Below the pieces are notes generated by a model. The model searched no databases. It was given only the letters and a program-made list of their open reading frames with translations, and was not told the DNA's origin. From Primorskyibacter sedentarius (GTDB lineage Bacteria; Pseudomonadota; Alphaproteobacteria; Rhodobacterales; Rhodobacteraceae), in the NCBI RefSeq assembly GCF_004342065.1, contig NZ_SLZU01000008.1, positions 62,001-126,000 of the forward strand: a DNA stretch of 64,000 nucleotides, in the 5' to 3' direction. The position numbers and the translations under genes are program-made. Positions 25,740 to 35,321 of this stretch are shown here, in pieces (position 1 is the first letter of the stretch; each line of letters begins with the position of its first letter).

Positions 25740-27080
25740 GTGACACCATCGACGAAAGACATCCTTGCCATGGCCTGGCCGCTGGCACTCAAGGCGATCA
25801 TGCTGCACGGCATCATCGTGATCGACGCCTACCTTGTCTCGCCTCTAGGGGAAAAAGCGCTGGCCGCGATGGGTCTGGCGGGCGCCATCTCCGGCCTTTT
25901 GCTGGGCATCCTCTTTGCCTTTTCCAACGCCACCCAGATCCGCATCGCGCAGGCTTTCGGCTCTGCCGGGCCGGTGCCGCTGAAAACGGGGTTCTATTGC
26001 GGGCTGACGATCAACCTCGCGGCAACCGGGCTTGGCCTTGTGCTGGCCATCGCCTTTTCCGGACAGGTCATCGCCAGCTTCGCCCAGACGGAGTGGATCT
26101 CGCAGCAGGCGCAGGCCTATCTCGATGTCTTCCTCTTCGTCGTCCTGGCCGAGGCGATCGGACAATGCCTGACCAGCCATTTCAACGGCTGCGGCAAAAC
26201 CAAACTGTCGTTCCAAAGCTACCTGATCGCGCTGCCCGTCAACGTGGTCGTCAGCATGGGGCTGATCCACGGCCAGTTCGGCCTGCCTCAGCTGGGCGTC
26301 GTCGGCGCCGCCTATGGCACGGTCGTGGCCTCGGTCCTGCGCGTGGGCTTCCTGCTTGTGCTCTTTCACAGGGAAACCGGCGCCTACCGCACGGTCAAAG
26401 GCTGGGCGCGCGGCACCTTCGCCACCTCTCTGTGGCGGCATTTCGTCTTTTCCTGGCCCATCGCCGCGACCTTCATCAGCATGACCATCGGCACGCAGGT
26501 CTGCATGCTGCTTTACGCCCGGATGAGCGTGAACGACTTCGCCGCACTCACCATCGTCTCGCCATGGGTGCAGGTGCTGGGCGTCTTCGGCATGTCGCTG
26601 GCACAGGCCACGGGCATCATCATGGCCCAGCTTCTGGGCGCGGGCGCGGCAGAGGCAGAGCTGGAAACCTTCCTGCGCCGGGCATGGCGCGCCGCCCTCA
26701 TCGCGGCGGGGCTTGTATCGCTGACCTATCTCGGCTTCGCGCTCGCCTCTGGCTGGATCTATGACGACCTGCAACTTGAAACCCGCATGGCGCTGTTCAG
26801 CTTCCTGCCGGTGCTGCTGATCCTGCCCTTCCCGAAAGGGTCCAACGCGATCTGCGGCCAGACCCTGCGCGCGGCGGGCGACACGCTTTACGTGATGAAC
26901 ATCTTCATCGCGGGGCAATGGCTGTTCAAAGTGCCGCTGACGCTGCTCTTCATCGAATATCTCGACCTGTCGGTCACCTGGGTCTTTGCGCTCTTCGTGC
27001 TCGAAGAGTTCTTCAAATTCCCGATGTTCCACAAACGCCTGTTCCAGGGCCACTGGAAACGCGCGCCCGCCATGCTGTAA
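25740..27080 (+). CDS. MATE-family multidrug/metabolite exporter
   Basis: Inner-membrane cation-coupled antiporter, 446 residues and about 12 helices in two six-helix halves (for example IVIDAYLVSPLGEKALAAMG in half one and FISMTIGTQVCMLLYARMSV in half two). The family position GTVVASVLRVGFLL is present. GTG at 25740 is used; an ATG at 25770 (MAWPLAL) is a possible later start. It is followed after 72 bases by an Hsp70-like gene; no regulator is adjacent. Substrate unknown. Confidence 0.88.
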   Translation: MTPSTKDILAMAWPLALKAIMLHGIIVIDAYLVSPLGEKALAAMGLAGAISGLLLGILFAFSNATQIRIAQAFGSAGPVPLKTGFYCGLTINLAATGLGLVLAIAFSGQVIASFAQTEWISQQAQAYLDVFLFVVLAEAIGQCLTSHFNGCGKTKLSFQSYLIALPVNVVVSMGLIHGQFGLPQLGVVGAAYGTVVASVLRVGFLLVLFHRETGAYRTVKGWARGTFATSLWRHFVFSWPIAATFISMTIGTQVCMLLYARMSVNDFAALTIVSPWVQVLGVFGMSLAQATGIIMAQLLGAGAAEAELETFLRRAWRAALIAAGLVSLTYLGFALASGWIYDDLQLETRMALFSFLPVLLILPFPKGSNAICGQTLRAAGDTLYVMNIFIAGQWLFKVPLTLLFIEYLDLSVTWVFALFVLEEFFKFPMFHKRLFQGHWKRAPAML

Positions 27081-27152
27081 TCGTCCGGTTGACCTCTGCG
27101 CCGTGCGCCCATATTCACGCGCCTTTCGCTTTGGACAAGGAAGGGATCGGGC

Positions 27153-28400
27153 ATGGCACCGACCACACATGCATTGGGGGTGGATTTCGGCACGTCGAAC
27201 TCTGCCGCAGGCCATCTGCGCGACGGCAAGGTCCACCTGATCGAGATGTCGCCCGGCCAGACCACTCTGCCCACGACCTTCTTTTTTGAATTCGACACCC
27301 GCGAAACCCTGATTGGCGAGCCTGCGAACACGGCGCTGCTGAATGGGGCCAACGGGCGGTTCATGCGCGCGCTGAAACGCGTGCTGGGCACCAGCCTGAT
27401 GCATGAAAAACGCCAGATCCTGAACCAGCGCGTCACCTTCGTTGAAATCATCGCGCGCTTCCTGTCCCACATCAAGGCGCGGGCAGAGGCGGATGCCGGG
27501 CTGACCTTCGACCGCGCGATCTCGGGCCGGCCGGTGGTATTCCACGGCACGGGCGACCCGCGCGAGGCACAGGCAGAGGATGACCTGCGCGCCTGTTATC
27601 TGGCCGCAGGCTTCAAAGAGGTCTCCTTCATGCCCGAACCCGAGGCCGCAGCCATTGCCAGCGGCGCGATGGAACAGACCGGAGAGATCGGCCTGATCGT
27701 CGATATCGGCGGCGGGACGTCGGATTTTTCGCTTTTCCGTTCCGGCGCGGACGGGGTCAGCATTCTGGCCAATCACGGCGTGCGCATCGGCGGCACGGAT
27801 TTCGACCGCGCGATCAGCATCGACCGGGTGATGCCCCTTCTTGGCAAGGGCACAGAGCTGCGCAAGGTGATCGGTCCGGGGTTGTCCCCCGTGCCAAACG
27901 CCATTTTCAACGACCTTGCAACATGGGAGAAGATCCCCTTCCTCTACTCGATGCAGAACCGCCGCATGGCCGAGGAAATGGCCCGGCTCGCCTGCGAACC
28001 CGCAAAGCTGGACCGCCTCGTTTCGGTGCTGGAGGACGAGCTGGGCCACGAGCTGGCCTTTGCCGTCGAACGCGGCAAGATCGCGATCAACAGCGGCAAT
28101 CCCGATCCCGTCATCGCGCTGGACGTGGTAGAGCGCGCCCTCACCGCGCCGCTCTCCGCTGAACTCGTCGCCAGCCTGATGGCGCCGCATTCACGGCAGC
28201 TGCGCCAGGGCGCGGACGAGACGTTGCAGATGGCCGGGATTGCCCCGGCACAGGTGGACCGTGTGATCTATGTCGGCGGCTCCAGCCTGATGGCGATGGT
28301 CGCGGACACGATGAGACAGGCATTCCCCGAGGCGCGGCATTCGTTTTCCGAAGTGTTCACCGCCGTGGCGGACGGGCTGGCGCTGGCAACGGCCCATTAG
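27153..28400 (+). CDS. YegD-like Hsp70 family protein
   Basis: Truncated Hsp70: 415 residues, containing the actin-like ATPase domain but only a short tail in place of the substrate-binding domain. Motifs: phosphate 1 GVDFGTSNSAAGH, connect/phosphate 2 IVDIGGGTSDFSLF, hinge IGGTDFDRAI and adenosine IYVGGSSLMAMV. This matches YegD, an atypical chaperone of unclear function. It sits just downstream of the MATE gene and converges on the ROK repressor gene with a three-base gap. Confidence 0.9.
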   Translation: MAPTTHALGVDFGTSNSAAGHLRDGKVHLIEMSPGQTTLPTTFFFEFDTRETLIGEPANTALLNGANGRFMRALKRVLGTSLMHEKRQILNQRVTFVEIIARFLSHIKARAEADAGLTFDRAISGRPVVFHGTGDPREAQAEDDLRACYLAAGFKEVSFMPEPEAAAIASGAMEQTGEIGLIVDIGGGTSDFSLFRSGADGVSILANHGVRIGGTDFDRAISIDRVMPLLGKGTELRKVIGPGLSPVPNAIFNDLATWEKIPFLYSMQNRRMAEEMARLACEPAKLDRLVSVLEDELGHELAFAVERGKIAINSGNPDPVIALDVVERALTAPLSAELVASLMAPHSRQLRQGADETLQMAGIAPAQVDRVIYVGGSSLMAMVADTMRQAFPEARHSFSEVFTAVADGLALATAH

Positions 28401-28403
28401 CCG

Positions 28404-29615
28404 CTACAGCGCCGACAGGCCCGAATTCATGTTCAGGAAAAACTGCGAGAAGATCGGCGTGCTGGCGGCCCCGATGGCGCGGGCATTGCCGCCGATACTG
28501 CCGGTTTCGATCTGCGGCATGATCAGCCCCCGCGCGTCCTGATTGACAAGGTAACGCCGCACCCGTTCGACCAGCTCTTCCCGGACCGCCGCCGGAAAGG
28601 CCCCGTCGATCACGATCGCCTCGAAATCCACGACAGAGCAGATTGACAGCGCCGCCTTGGCCAGTTCCTGCGCCGTCTCGCCGATCCACGGGTCGACGTA
28701 GCGGGCAATGCCTGTCCAGTCGGCAGGCTGCTGCCACAGCACCTGCGCGTCCAGTCCGGCCTGCACCAGCCGCGCCTCCAGCAGGTGCAGCGAGGCCACG
28801 TCGATCAGCTGCCGGCTTTCCCCCATCGGCCCCGTGGTCCGCATGGACCCCAGCGCCCCCGCATTGCCCTGATTGCCTTCGACCACCGAATTGTTCATCA
28901 CGATCCCGCCGCCGATGAACGACCCGATGTAGAAATAGGCGAAATCGCGGAACTCTCCGCCGCGCCCATACATATGCTCGGCCCGGCAGGCGGCGGTGGC
29001 ATCATTCACGACAAAGACGGCAAGATCGCTGAACCGGGCCACTTCGGCCACGAAATCAACGTCTTTCCAGGACCGCACCAGCTCTGTCGGGGCGCCCATC
29101 ACGTCATCCCATTTCCACAGCTCGAACGGCACGGCGATGCCGATCCCGCACAGCCGGCTGCGCGCCTTTTCCGGCAACCCCTGCTTCAGCCTGCGCAACC
29201 CGTCGCTGAGAAAGGTGAACACGGTCTCGGGCAGCGGGTAATCATAGGCGATCTTGACCTGCTCGCGCACCGCCCCGGTGAAATCCAGCAACAGCAGATC
29301 GGCACTGCGGCGCCCGATCTTCAACCCCACTGCAAGCACCCCATCGGGGTTCAGATGCATGGGGATAGAGGGTTTTCCAACCTTCCCGCGCGTGGGCTCG
29401 CCCCGGATCAGGACGCCTTCGTTCTCCAGCTCCCGCAGGATGGTGGACACGGTCGGCGCGGACAGACCCGTGCGCAGCGCAAGGTCGCGGCCGGGCATCC
29501 CGCCCTGATGTTGCAGGATGGACAGGATCAGACGTTCGTTATGGTCGCGAACCCCTCTCTGGTTCACGCCACCGCTTAGGTTTCTGAACTTCTCACCATC
29601 CATAGCGCCAAGCAT
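28404..29615 (-). CDS. ROK-family transcriptional repressor
   Basis: A 403-residue sugar-responsive repressor. The N-terminal winged helix (about 20-85) includes GRDLALRTGLSAPTVSTIL. The ROK domain follows, with the ATP/sugar-type segment YIGSFIGGGIVMNNSVVEGN. The classic ROK zinc-binding cysteine cluster is not visible, so metal binding may be lost. ATG at 29615 is chosen because GGAGGAG lies six bases upstream; an in-frame ATG at 29633 precedes that site. Divergent from the frcBCA-type sugar importer, which it likely represses in the absence of the sugar. Confidence 0.9.
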   Translation of the reverse strand: MLGAMDGEKFRNLSGGVNQRGVRDHNERLILSILQHQGGMPGRDLALRTGLSAPTVSTILRELENEGVLIRGEPTRGKVGKPSIPMHLNPDGVLAVGLKIGRRSADLLLLDFTGAVREQVKIAYDYPLPETVFTFLSDGLRRLKQGLPEKARSRLCGIGIAVPFELWKWDDVMGAPTELVRSWKDVDFVAEVARFSDLAVFVVNDATAACRAEHMYGRGGEFRDFAYFYIGSFIGGGIVMNNSVVEGNQGNAGALGSMRTTGPMGESRQLIDVASLHLLEARLVQAGLDAQVLWQQPADWTGIARYVDPWIGETAQELAKAALSICSVVDFEAIVIDGAFPAAVREELVERVRRYLVNQDARGLIMPQIETGSIGGNARAIGAASTPIFSQFFLNMNSGLSAL

Positions 29616-29664
29616 AGCCGTCTCCTCCCCCATCTGGAATATAGCGCGGCAACATTAATTAATA

Positions 29665-29678
29665 AAGTTAATTTACTT
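29665..29678. promoter_or_regulatory. AT-rich palindrome in ROK/sugar ABC divergent promoter
   Basis: AAGT-TAATTT-ACTT is an imperfect palindrome inside the AT-rich stretch 29654-29680. A TTGACA -35-like box follows at 29680-29685. ROK repressors favour AT-rich palindromes, so this is the best operator candidate for the divergent pair. Confidence 0.4.
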
Positions 29679-29799
29679 ATTGACAGAATCGCCCCGGTAA
29701 TGGCACTTGAACGTCATCCCGCGACGGTCCACCATCGCAGGACCGGATCGGGGAGGAGCCTTGTCCGTAGACAATCGACGATCCTTAGGGAGGATAACC

Positions 29800-30813
29800 A
29801 TGAAGAAACTACTGACCACATCCGCTGTGGCACTGGCCGCTTTTGCGGGCGCCGCTTCGGCCCAGGACACCAGCGCATGCCTGATCACCAAGACCGACAC
29901 CAACCCGTTTTTCGTGAAGATGCGCGAAGGCGCCGAAGCCAAGGCCGCAGAGCTTGGCATCGCGCTCAACAGCTATGCCGGCAAGGTTGACGGCGACCAC
30001 GAAACCCAGGTGGCCGCAATCGAAACCTGCATCGCCAACGGTGCCAAGGGCATTCTGCTGACAGCATCCGACACCAGCTCCATCGTGCCGGCCGTACAGC
30101 AGGCGCGCGACGCGGGCATCCTTGTCATCGCGCTCGACACCCCGCTGGAGCCGATCGATGCCGCCGACATGACCTTTGCCACCGACAACTTCCTTGCAGG
30201 CGAGCTGATCGGCCAATGGGCCGCAGCCTCCCTGGGCGATGCCGCCGCGGATGCCAAGATCGGCATGCTCGACCTCGCGGTCAGCCAGCCTTCGGTTGGC
30301 GTGCTGCGCGATCAGGGCTTCCTGACCGGCTTTGGGATTGACGTCAAAGACCCCGGCAAATGGGGCGACGAAGATGATCCCCGCATCGTCGGCAATGACG
30401 TCACCCAGGGCAACGAAGAAGGCGGTCGCCGGGCGATGGAGAACCTTCTCGCCTCTGACCCGATGATCAACGTCGTCTACACGATCAACGAACCCGCAGC
30501 GGCCGGCGCCTATGAGGCGCTCAAGGCAATCGGGCGCGAAAACGACGTGCTGATCGTCTCTGTCGATGGTGGATGCCCCGGCGTTGCCAACGTCAAGGAC
30601 GGCGTGATCGGTGCCACGTCGCAGCAATACCCGCTGCTCATGGCCTCCAAGGGGATCGAAGCGATTGCCGCCTTCGCAGCAGACGGCACAAAGCCGCAAG
30701 CCACGGATGGCAAAGACTTTTTCGACACCGGCGTTGCGCTGGTGACGGACAAGCCGGTTGACGGCGTCGAAAGCATCGACACCGAAGAGGGCACCAACCT
30801 CTGCTGGGGTTGA
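29800..30813 (+). CDS. frcB: CUT2 sugar-binding protein (FrcB-like)
   Basis: Periplasmic binding protein of type I fold, 337 residues, resembling FrcB of fructose/mannose/ribose importers. The signal peptide [21 protein letters not shown] precedes [20 protein letters not shown]. Sugar-site positions are in [32 protein letters not shown] and [22 protein letters not shown] lies upstream of ATG 29800. First gene of the operon; the hairpin at 30841-30871 separates it from the permease and would favour higher binding-protein levels. The gene symbol is by family resemblance. Confidence 0.88.
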   Translation: MKKLLTTSAVALAAFAGAASAQDTSACLITKTDTNPFFVKMREGAEAKAAELGIALNSYAGKVDGDHETQVAAIETCIANGAKGILLTASDTSSIVPAVQQARDAGILVIALDTPLEPIDAADMTFATDNFLAGELIGQWAAASLGDAAADAKIGMLDLAVSQPSVGVLRDQGFLTGFGIDVKDPGKWGDEDDPRIVGNDVTQGNEEGGRRAMENLLASDPMINVVYTINEPAAAGAYEALKAIGRENDVLIVSVDGGCPGVANVKDGVIGATSQQYPLLMASKGIEAIAAFAADGTKPQATDGKDFFDTGVALVTDKPVDGVESIDTEEGTNLCWG

Positions 30814-30840
30814 TCCACTTTCAATACCTTTAACACCTCA

Positions 30841-30871
30841 GGAAGAGGGCGGGCCACGGCCTGCCCCTTCC
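30841..30871 (+). promoter_or_regulatory. Hairpin between binding-protein and permease genes
   Basis: A stem of about 13 pairs with one bulged A spans GGAAGAGGGCGGGC and GCCTGCCCCTTCC around a short CACG loop; no T-tract follows. This is the usual position for a message-stabilising or partial-attenuation hairpin in binding-protein-first operons. Confidence 0.6.
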
Positions 30872-30908
30872 CAGAGCTTCGCCCAATTTCCATTCCGGGA
30901 GGGAAGAC

Positions 30909-31970
30909 ATGTCCCAATCAGACAATTACGAATCCGTTGTATCGAGTGCCAAGTCCGAGGTCGCCAAGTTTGACGACGATGACAAAGGGCTGGTTGGCCG
31001 TTTCCACCATGCCCTGCATACCACCCCCGCACTCGTTCCCCTGATCGTCCTGCTGGCCGCCGTGGCCATCTTCGGTCTGGTCCTGGGATCGAAGTTCTTT
31101 TCGCCCTTCGCGCTGACGCTGATCCTGCAACAGGTGCAGATCGTCGGCATCGTGGCCGCCGCGCAATCGCTGGTGATCCTGACGGCGGGCATCGACCTCA
31201 GCGTGGGGGCCATCGCGGTGATCTCCTCTGTCATCATGGGGCAGTTCACCTTTCGCTACGGCCTGCCGCCCACCGTGGCGGTGATCTGCGGGCTCGCTGT
31301 CGGCACCGCCATCGGCGCGCTGAACGGCTTTCTGATCGCGCGCATGAAACTGCCGCCCTTCATCGTGACACTGGGCATGTGGCAGATCGTTCTGGCCGCC
31401 AACTTCCTCTATTCCGCGAACGAAACCATCCGGTCGCAGGACATCGCCGAAAACGCGCCGCTGCTGCAATTGCTGGGGGCCAAGTTCAATATCGGTGGCG
31501 CAGTCTTTACCGTTGGCGTGGTCTTCCTCGTGGTGCTTGTGCTGGTGCTGGCCTATGTGCTCAAACACACCGCCTGGGGCCGCCATGTCTATGCCGTGGG
31601 CGACGACCCGGAGGCCGCAGCCCTGTCGGGTGTCAACGTCAACATGATGCTGATCTCCGTCTATGCGCTGGCCGGTCTGATCTGCGCCTTCGCCGGCTGG
31701 GCCCTGATTGGCCGCATCGGCTCTGTCTCGCCCACCTCCGGCCAGCTTCTCAACATTGAAAGCATCACCGCCGTGGTGATCGGGGGCATCTCTCTCTTCG
31801 GCGGGCGCGGCTCTATCATGGGCACGTTCTTCGGGGCCCTCATCGTCGGTGTCTTCACGCTTGGCCTGCGCCTTGCAGGGGCCGACGCCCAGTGGACCTT
31901 CCTCCTCATCGGTGCGCTCATCATTGCAGCCGTTGCCGTGGACCAGTGGATCAGAAAGGTAGCAGCATAA
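30909..31970 (+). CDS. frcC: CUT2 sugar ABC permease (FrcC-like)
   Basis: Inner-membrane permease of the ribose/fructose class, 353 residues with a soluble N-terminal 40. Hallmarks are LVILTAGIDLSVGAIAVIS, LPPFIVTLGMW, HVYAVGDDPEAAALSGVNV and VVIGGISLFGGRGSIMGTFF. GGGAGG precedes the ATG. Its TAA stop shares a base with the ATPase ATG (TAATG), coupling the two subunits. Confidence 0.9.
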   Translation: MSQSDNYESVVSSAKSEVAKFDDDDKGLVGRFHHALHTTPALVPLIVLLAAVAIFGLVLGSKFFSPFALTLILQQVQIVGIVAAAQSLVILTAGIDLSVGAIAVISSVIMGQFTFRYGLPPTVAVICGLAVGTAIGALNGFLIARMKLPPFIVTLGMWQIVLAANFLYSANETIRSQDIAENAPLLQLLGAKFNIGGAVFTVGVVFLVVLVLVLAYVLKHTAWGRHVYAVGDDPEAAALSGVNVNMMLISVYALAGLICAFAGWALIGRIGSVSPTSGQLLNIESITAVVIGGISLFGGRGSIMGTFFGALIVGVFTLGLRLAGADAQWTFLLIGALIIAAVAVDQWIRKVAA

Positions 31971-32737
31971 TGGAACCCATTCTCAAGGGCCGTGGGCTGG
32001 TAAAGCGTTACGGCAAGGTAACCGCCCTCGATAACTGTGACTTTGATCTCTACCCGGGCGAAATCCTGGCCGTGATCGGCGACAATGGTGCAGGGAAAAG
32101 CTCGCTCATCAAGGCCGTGTCCGGCGCTGTCGTTCCCGATGCAGGCACCGTCACGCTGGAGGGCAAGGAAGTGCACTTCGCCTCCCCCATCGAGGCGCGC
32201 GAAGCAGGGATCGAGACCGTCTACCAGACGCTTGCCATGTCCCCTGCCCTGTCGATTGCCGACAACATGTTCATGGGGCGCGAGCTGCGCAAACCGGGCT
32301 TTCGCGGCAAGTGGCTGCGCCAGCTCGACCGCCCCGCGATGGAGAAATTCGCCCGTGACAAGCTTACAGAGCTTGGGCTGATGACGATCCAGAACATCAA
32401 TCAGGCGGTCGAAACCCTCTCGGGGGGTCAACGTCAGGGCGTGGCCGTGGCCCGTGCCGCTGCTTTCGGCTCCAAGGTCATCATTCTGGACGAGCCCACC
32501 GCAGCGCTTGGCGTCAAGGAAAGCCGCAAGGTGCTGGAGCTTATTCAGGACGTCAAGGCCCGTGGTATCCCGATCATCCTGATCAGCCACAACATGCCCC
32601 ATGTGTTCGAGGTTGCAGACCGCATCCACGTCCACCGGCTGGGCAAACGGCTCTGCGTGATTGATCCCAAGGATTACACCATGTCCGACGCCGTAGCCTT
32701 CATGACCGGCGCGAAAGAGGCCCCGCAAGCGGCCTGA
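31970..32737 (+). CDS. frcA: CUT2 sugar ABC ATPase, single-domain (FrcA-like)
   Basis: 255-residue nucleotide-binding protein. Unlike RbsA/XylG it has a single ATPase domain, as FrcA does. Walker A GDNGAGKS (37-44), Q-loop [12 protein letters not shown], signature [14 protein letters not shown], Walker [13 protein letters not shown], and switch His in [13 protein letters not shown] rho-independent terminator at 32761-32794 ends the operon. The FrcK kinase seen in some frc operons is absent. Confidence 0.9.
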   Translation: MEPILKGRGLVKRYGKVTALDNCDFDLYPGEILAVIGDNGAGKSSLIKAVSGAVVPDAGTVTLEGKEVHFASPIEAREAGIETVYQTLAMSPALSIADNMFMGRELRKPGFRGKWLRQLDRPAMEKFARDKLTELGLMTIQNINQAVETLSGGQRQGVAVARAAAFGSKVIILDEPTAALGVKESRKVLELIQDVKARGIPIILISHNMPHVFEVADRIHVHRLGKRLCVIDPKDYTMSDAVAFMTGAKEAPQAA

Positions 32738-32760
32738 TCACTCCCCGACAACAAATGCCG

Positions 32761-32794
32761 GACCCGGTGCGCCCCGCGTGCCGGGTCTTTTCTT
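32761..32794 (+). terminator. Rho-independent terminator after sugar ABC operon
   Basis: GACCCGG (32761-32767) pairs with CCGGGTC (32781-32787) across a 13-base loop and is followed by TTTTCTT. Confidence 0.8.
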
Positions 32795-32949
32795 GCGCGC
32801 ACTTCCTGCGGTCCGTGCCGCCGGCCATTCTCGCGGGCTTGTGCATTCTCGAATCGGCTCGCCCTGCTATCGTCATGCGTGTCATGATCAACATTACGGC
32901 AACCCGGCGCCTGACTTCTCCCGCGCCTCACCCCCTTGAGGAGACCGCC

Positions 32950-33846
32950 ATGAACCAACATCCCCGAAAACGCGCAAAGGATTTCGATCAACGCATCCTG
33001 GAAATCTTCGATGGCTACGTCCACGGCAAGATGTCCAAGCGTGAATTCATCACCCAGGCCGGCCGCTATGCCGCCGCAGGTGTCACCGGCGCGATGATCC
33101 TTGAACAGTTGCAGCCCAACTACGCGCTGGCCCAGCAGGTTGCCCCCGACGATCCCGAAATCGAAACCGAGGTCATCGAATATGAAAGCCCCGAAGGCCA
33201 CGGCACGATCCGCGCCCTGATGGCCCGCCCCGCCGGTGCCGACGGCCCCCTGCCCGCCGTCCTCGTGGTGCATGAAAACCGCGGTCTCAACCCCTATATC
33301 GAGGATGTCGTGCGCCGCGCCGCCAAGGCAGGCTACCTCGCCATCGGCCCCGACGGCCTCACCCCGCTGGGCGGCTATCCCGGCACGGATGACGAAGGCC
33401 GCGAAATGCAGCGAGAGCTCGACGGGGCCAAGCTCATGGCCGATTTCTTCGCCGCTTTCGAATACCTGCGCGACCATGACGACAGCACCGGTAAGGTCGG
33501 CTGCGTCGGCTTCTGCTATGGCGGCGGCGTCTGCAACGCGCTGGCCGTGGCCTATCCCGACCTCGCCGCCTCTGTCCCCTTCTACGGCCGCCAGCCCGCC
33601 GCCGAGGACGCCCCCCAGATCGAGGCCCCCCTGCTCATTCACTACGCGGGCCTCGACGAACGCATCAACGCGGGCTGGAACGCCTACAAAGACGCGCTGG
33701 ACGCGGCCGGCAAGGACTACACCGTGCATATCTACCCCGATGTGAACCACGGCTTTCACAACGACACCACCCCGCGCTATGACGAGGCCGCAGCAACCCT
33801 CGCATGGGACCGCACGCTGGCCTTTTTCGACGCCAACCTGCGCTGA
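32950..33846 (+). CDS. Dienelactone hydrolase family protein
   Basis: Alpha/beta hydrolase of the dienelactone hydrolase family (YghX-like), 298 residues. The Cys nucleophile is in GFCYGGG, with the Asp in [11 protein letters not shown] and the His in [14 protein letters not shown]. The N-terminal region ([19 protein letters not shown] followed by an Ala/Gly-rich hydrophobic stretch) is a known extension of this subgroup and looks like an atypical membrane anchor or export signal; no twin arginine is present. ATG 32950 has GAGGAG seven bases upstream. Substrate not determined; a hydroxyquinol-pathway dioxygenase lies far away at 62.9 kb. Confidence 0.88.
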   Translation: MNQHPRKRAKDFDQRILEIFDGYVHGKMSKREFITQAGRYAAAGVTGAMILEQLQPNYALAQQVAPDDPEIETEVIEYESPEGHGTIRALMARPAGADGPLPAVLVVHENRGLNPYIEDVVRRAAKAGYLAIGPDGLTPLGGYPGTDDEGREMQRELDGAKLMADFFAAFEYLRDHDDSTGKVGCVGFCYGGGVCNALAVAYPDLAASVPFYGRQPAAEDAPQIEAPLLIHYAGLDERINAGWNAYKDALDAAGKDYTVHIYPDVNHGFHNDTTPRYDEAAATLAWDRTLAFFDANLR

Positions 33847-33853
33847 ACGCACA

Positions 33854-33884
33854 CCGCCCCCCGACGCACCGCTCTGGGGGGCGG
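33854..33884 (+). terminator. GC hairpin after dienelactone hydrolase
   Basis: CCGCCCCCC and GGGGGGCGG form a perfect 9-bp stem with a 13-base loop eight bases after the stop codon. There is no T-tract, so it may protect the message end rather than terminate by itself. Confidence 0.45.
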
Positions 33885-33992
33885 GCTGCACGCCCCTGCA
33901 GGACATCCCACCGCCCGGCCTTTCCCAGCGGGCGCGCCGTGCTACATATGCGCTCGCGCCCCGCCCCTTTGACCCTGAAAGACCCCGCCTTG

Positions 33993-34703
33993 ATGTCCTC
34001 TGACCCTGCCCCCTGCCCCAGCGCCCTGATCGTCGCGCATGGCAGCCCCTCTGAACCGCAACAGCAAGAGGACGCGCTGGCCGCCCTCGCCGCCCGTGTG
34101 GCCGACCATATGCCCGGCTGGCAGATCTCCAGCGCCACACTCGCCTGCAAGGACCGGTTCGACGAAGAAACCGCCCGCCTCGGCGCGCCGCTCATCTTCC
34201 CCTTCTTCATGGCAGAGGGCTATTTCACCCGCCGTGTCCTTGCCACCAAGGCAAAGGCGCTTGGCCTGACGATGCGCGCCCCCTTCGGCGTGATCCCCGC
34301 GCTGGAGGATGTGGCAGAGACGACCCTGCGCGCCCACATCGCCCGCAACGGATGGCAGATCGCAGAGACCGCCCTGCTGGTCGCGGCCCATGGCAGCGCG
34401 GTCTCCACCACCAGCCGCAACAGCGCGCTCAATTTTGCTGACAGGATGCAGGCGCGATGCGGGTTCCGCCGCGTGGCCACCGGCTTTGTCGAAGAACCCC
34501 CCTTCCTTGCCGATGCCGCCCGCGACCTTGGCCCCCACAGCCTCTGCCTGACCCATTTCGCGCTGCGTTCGGGCCACGTGCAGGAGGATCTGCCAGAGGC
34601 GTTCGCCACCGCGGGCTTCACCGGCACCATCCTGCCGCCGATGATCGAATGGCCCGAAACGCCCCGGCTGATCGCCGACGCGCTGACCTGCGAGCAGGGT
34701 TAA
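33993..34703 (+). CDS. CbiX/SirB-like chelatase family protein
   Basis: A 236-residue two-domain protein of the CbiX family that inserts Co or Fe into sirohydrochlorin. Metal-site histidines appear in ALIVAHGSPSEP (domain one) and LLVAAHGSAVSTTSRN (domain two). FPFFMAEGYFTRRV and LTHFALRSGHVQEDLPEAF are family segments. No cobalamin or siroheme genes are near, so it may serve as an orphan chelatase or act on another tetrapyrrole. ATG 33993 is used; an in-frame ATG at 33948 is possible. Ends in a four-base convergent overlap with the DUF454 gene. Confidence 0.8.
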   Translation: MSSDPAPCPSALIVAHGSPSEPQQQEDALAALAARVADHMPGWQISSATLACKDRFDEETARLGAPLIFPFFMAEGYFTRRVLATKAKALGLTMRAPFGVIPALEDVAETTLRAHIARNGWQIAETALLVAAHGSAVSTTSRNSALNFADRMQARCGFRRVATGFVEEPPFLADAARDLGPHSLCLTHFALRSGHVQEDLPEAFATAGFTGTILPPMIEWPETPRLIADALTCEQG

Positions 34704-35152
34704 CGCCGCGACCACCACCGGGGGCGCCCCAGCTCTGCCGCCGGGGCCGGGCGCGTCAGGACGAACAGCGCCGCAGCACCCATGCAGACCGCCTGCACCA
34801 CCAGCGCCCATGTCGCGATCCCGGCCAGTAGGCTGCCCGTCAGCGTCGCCGCCATCATCGCCATCGCCAGCATCTTGGCCCATGTCGGAATGGCACCCTC
34901 CCGGCGCCAATCGGCAATCAGCGGCCCGAACATCCGGCTTGTCGTCAGTGCGGCGTGAAATCTGGGCGACCCCTTGCGAAAGGCAAAGGCCGCAAGGATC
35001 GCGAAAGGCGCCGTCGGCAGCACCGGCAGGAACGCCCCGATCGCGCCAAGCGCCACCGAGCATACCCCGACACCCGTCCAGAACAGGGCGGCGGGTCCAC
35101 GCCCGAGAATTGGCAAACGACTCAATCTCAGCTCCTGCCAGAGGTCCGTCAT
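34700..35152 (-). CDS. DUF454 (YbaN-like) inner-membrane protein
   Basis: 150 residues with the DUF454 pattern: hydrophobic helix FWTGVGVCSVALGAIGAFLP, the invariant LPTAPFAILAAFAFRKGSPRF, and a C-terminal helical pair. An arginine-rich tail (RPRWWSRR) would face the cytoplasm. ATG 35152 (MTDLWQEL) is preferred over the longer in-frame start at 35278. Function unknown; YbaN was linked to priB function in E. coli but the molecular role is not established. Confidence 0.82.
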   Translation of the reverse strand: MTDLWQELRLSRLPILGRGPAALFWTGVGVCSVALGAIGAFLPVLPTAPFAILAAFAFRKGSPRFHAALTTSRMFGPLIADWRREGAIPTWAKMLAMAMMAATLTGSLLAGIATWALVVQAVCMGAAALFVLTRPAPAAELGRPRWWSRR

Positions 35153-35321
35153 ACCCCTATCACATAGGCCCGGCCGGGGCATCGGCAAACCCGCCACCCC
35201 TGTCGCGCCCCGCGCCCCAAAGACAATGGCCGCCCCAGCCTGGAACAGCCTGCCCACCAGACCTACGCGACACCTCAAGCCTTTGATTTAATTTTACTTT
35301 TTAAAGGATTGCAACCCGCCA

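Noticed and set aside
25845-28190. A 781-codon minus frame covering the MATE and Hsp70 genes
   Set aside because: It spans two genuine plus-strand genes and their gap, with low-complexity shadow composition.
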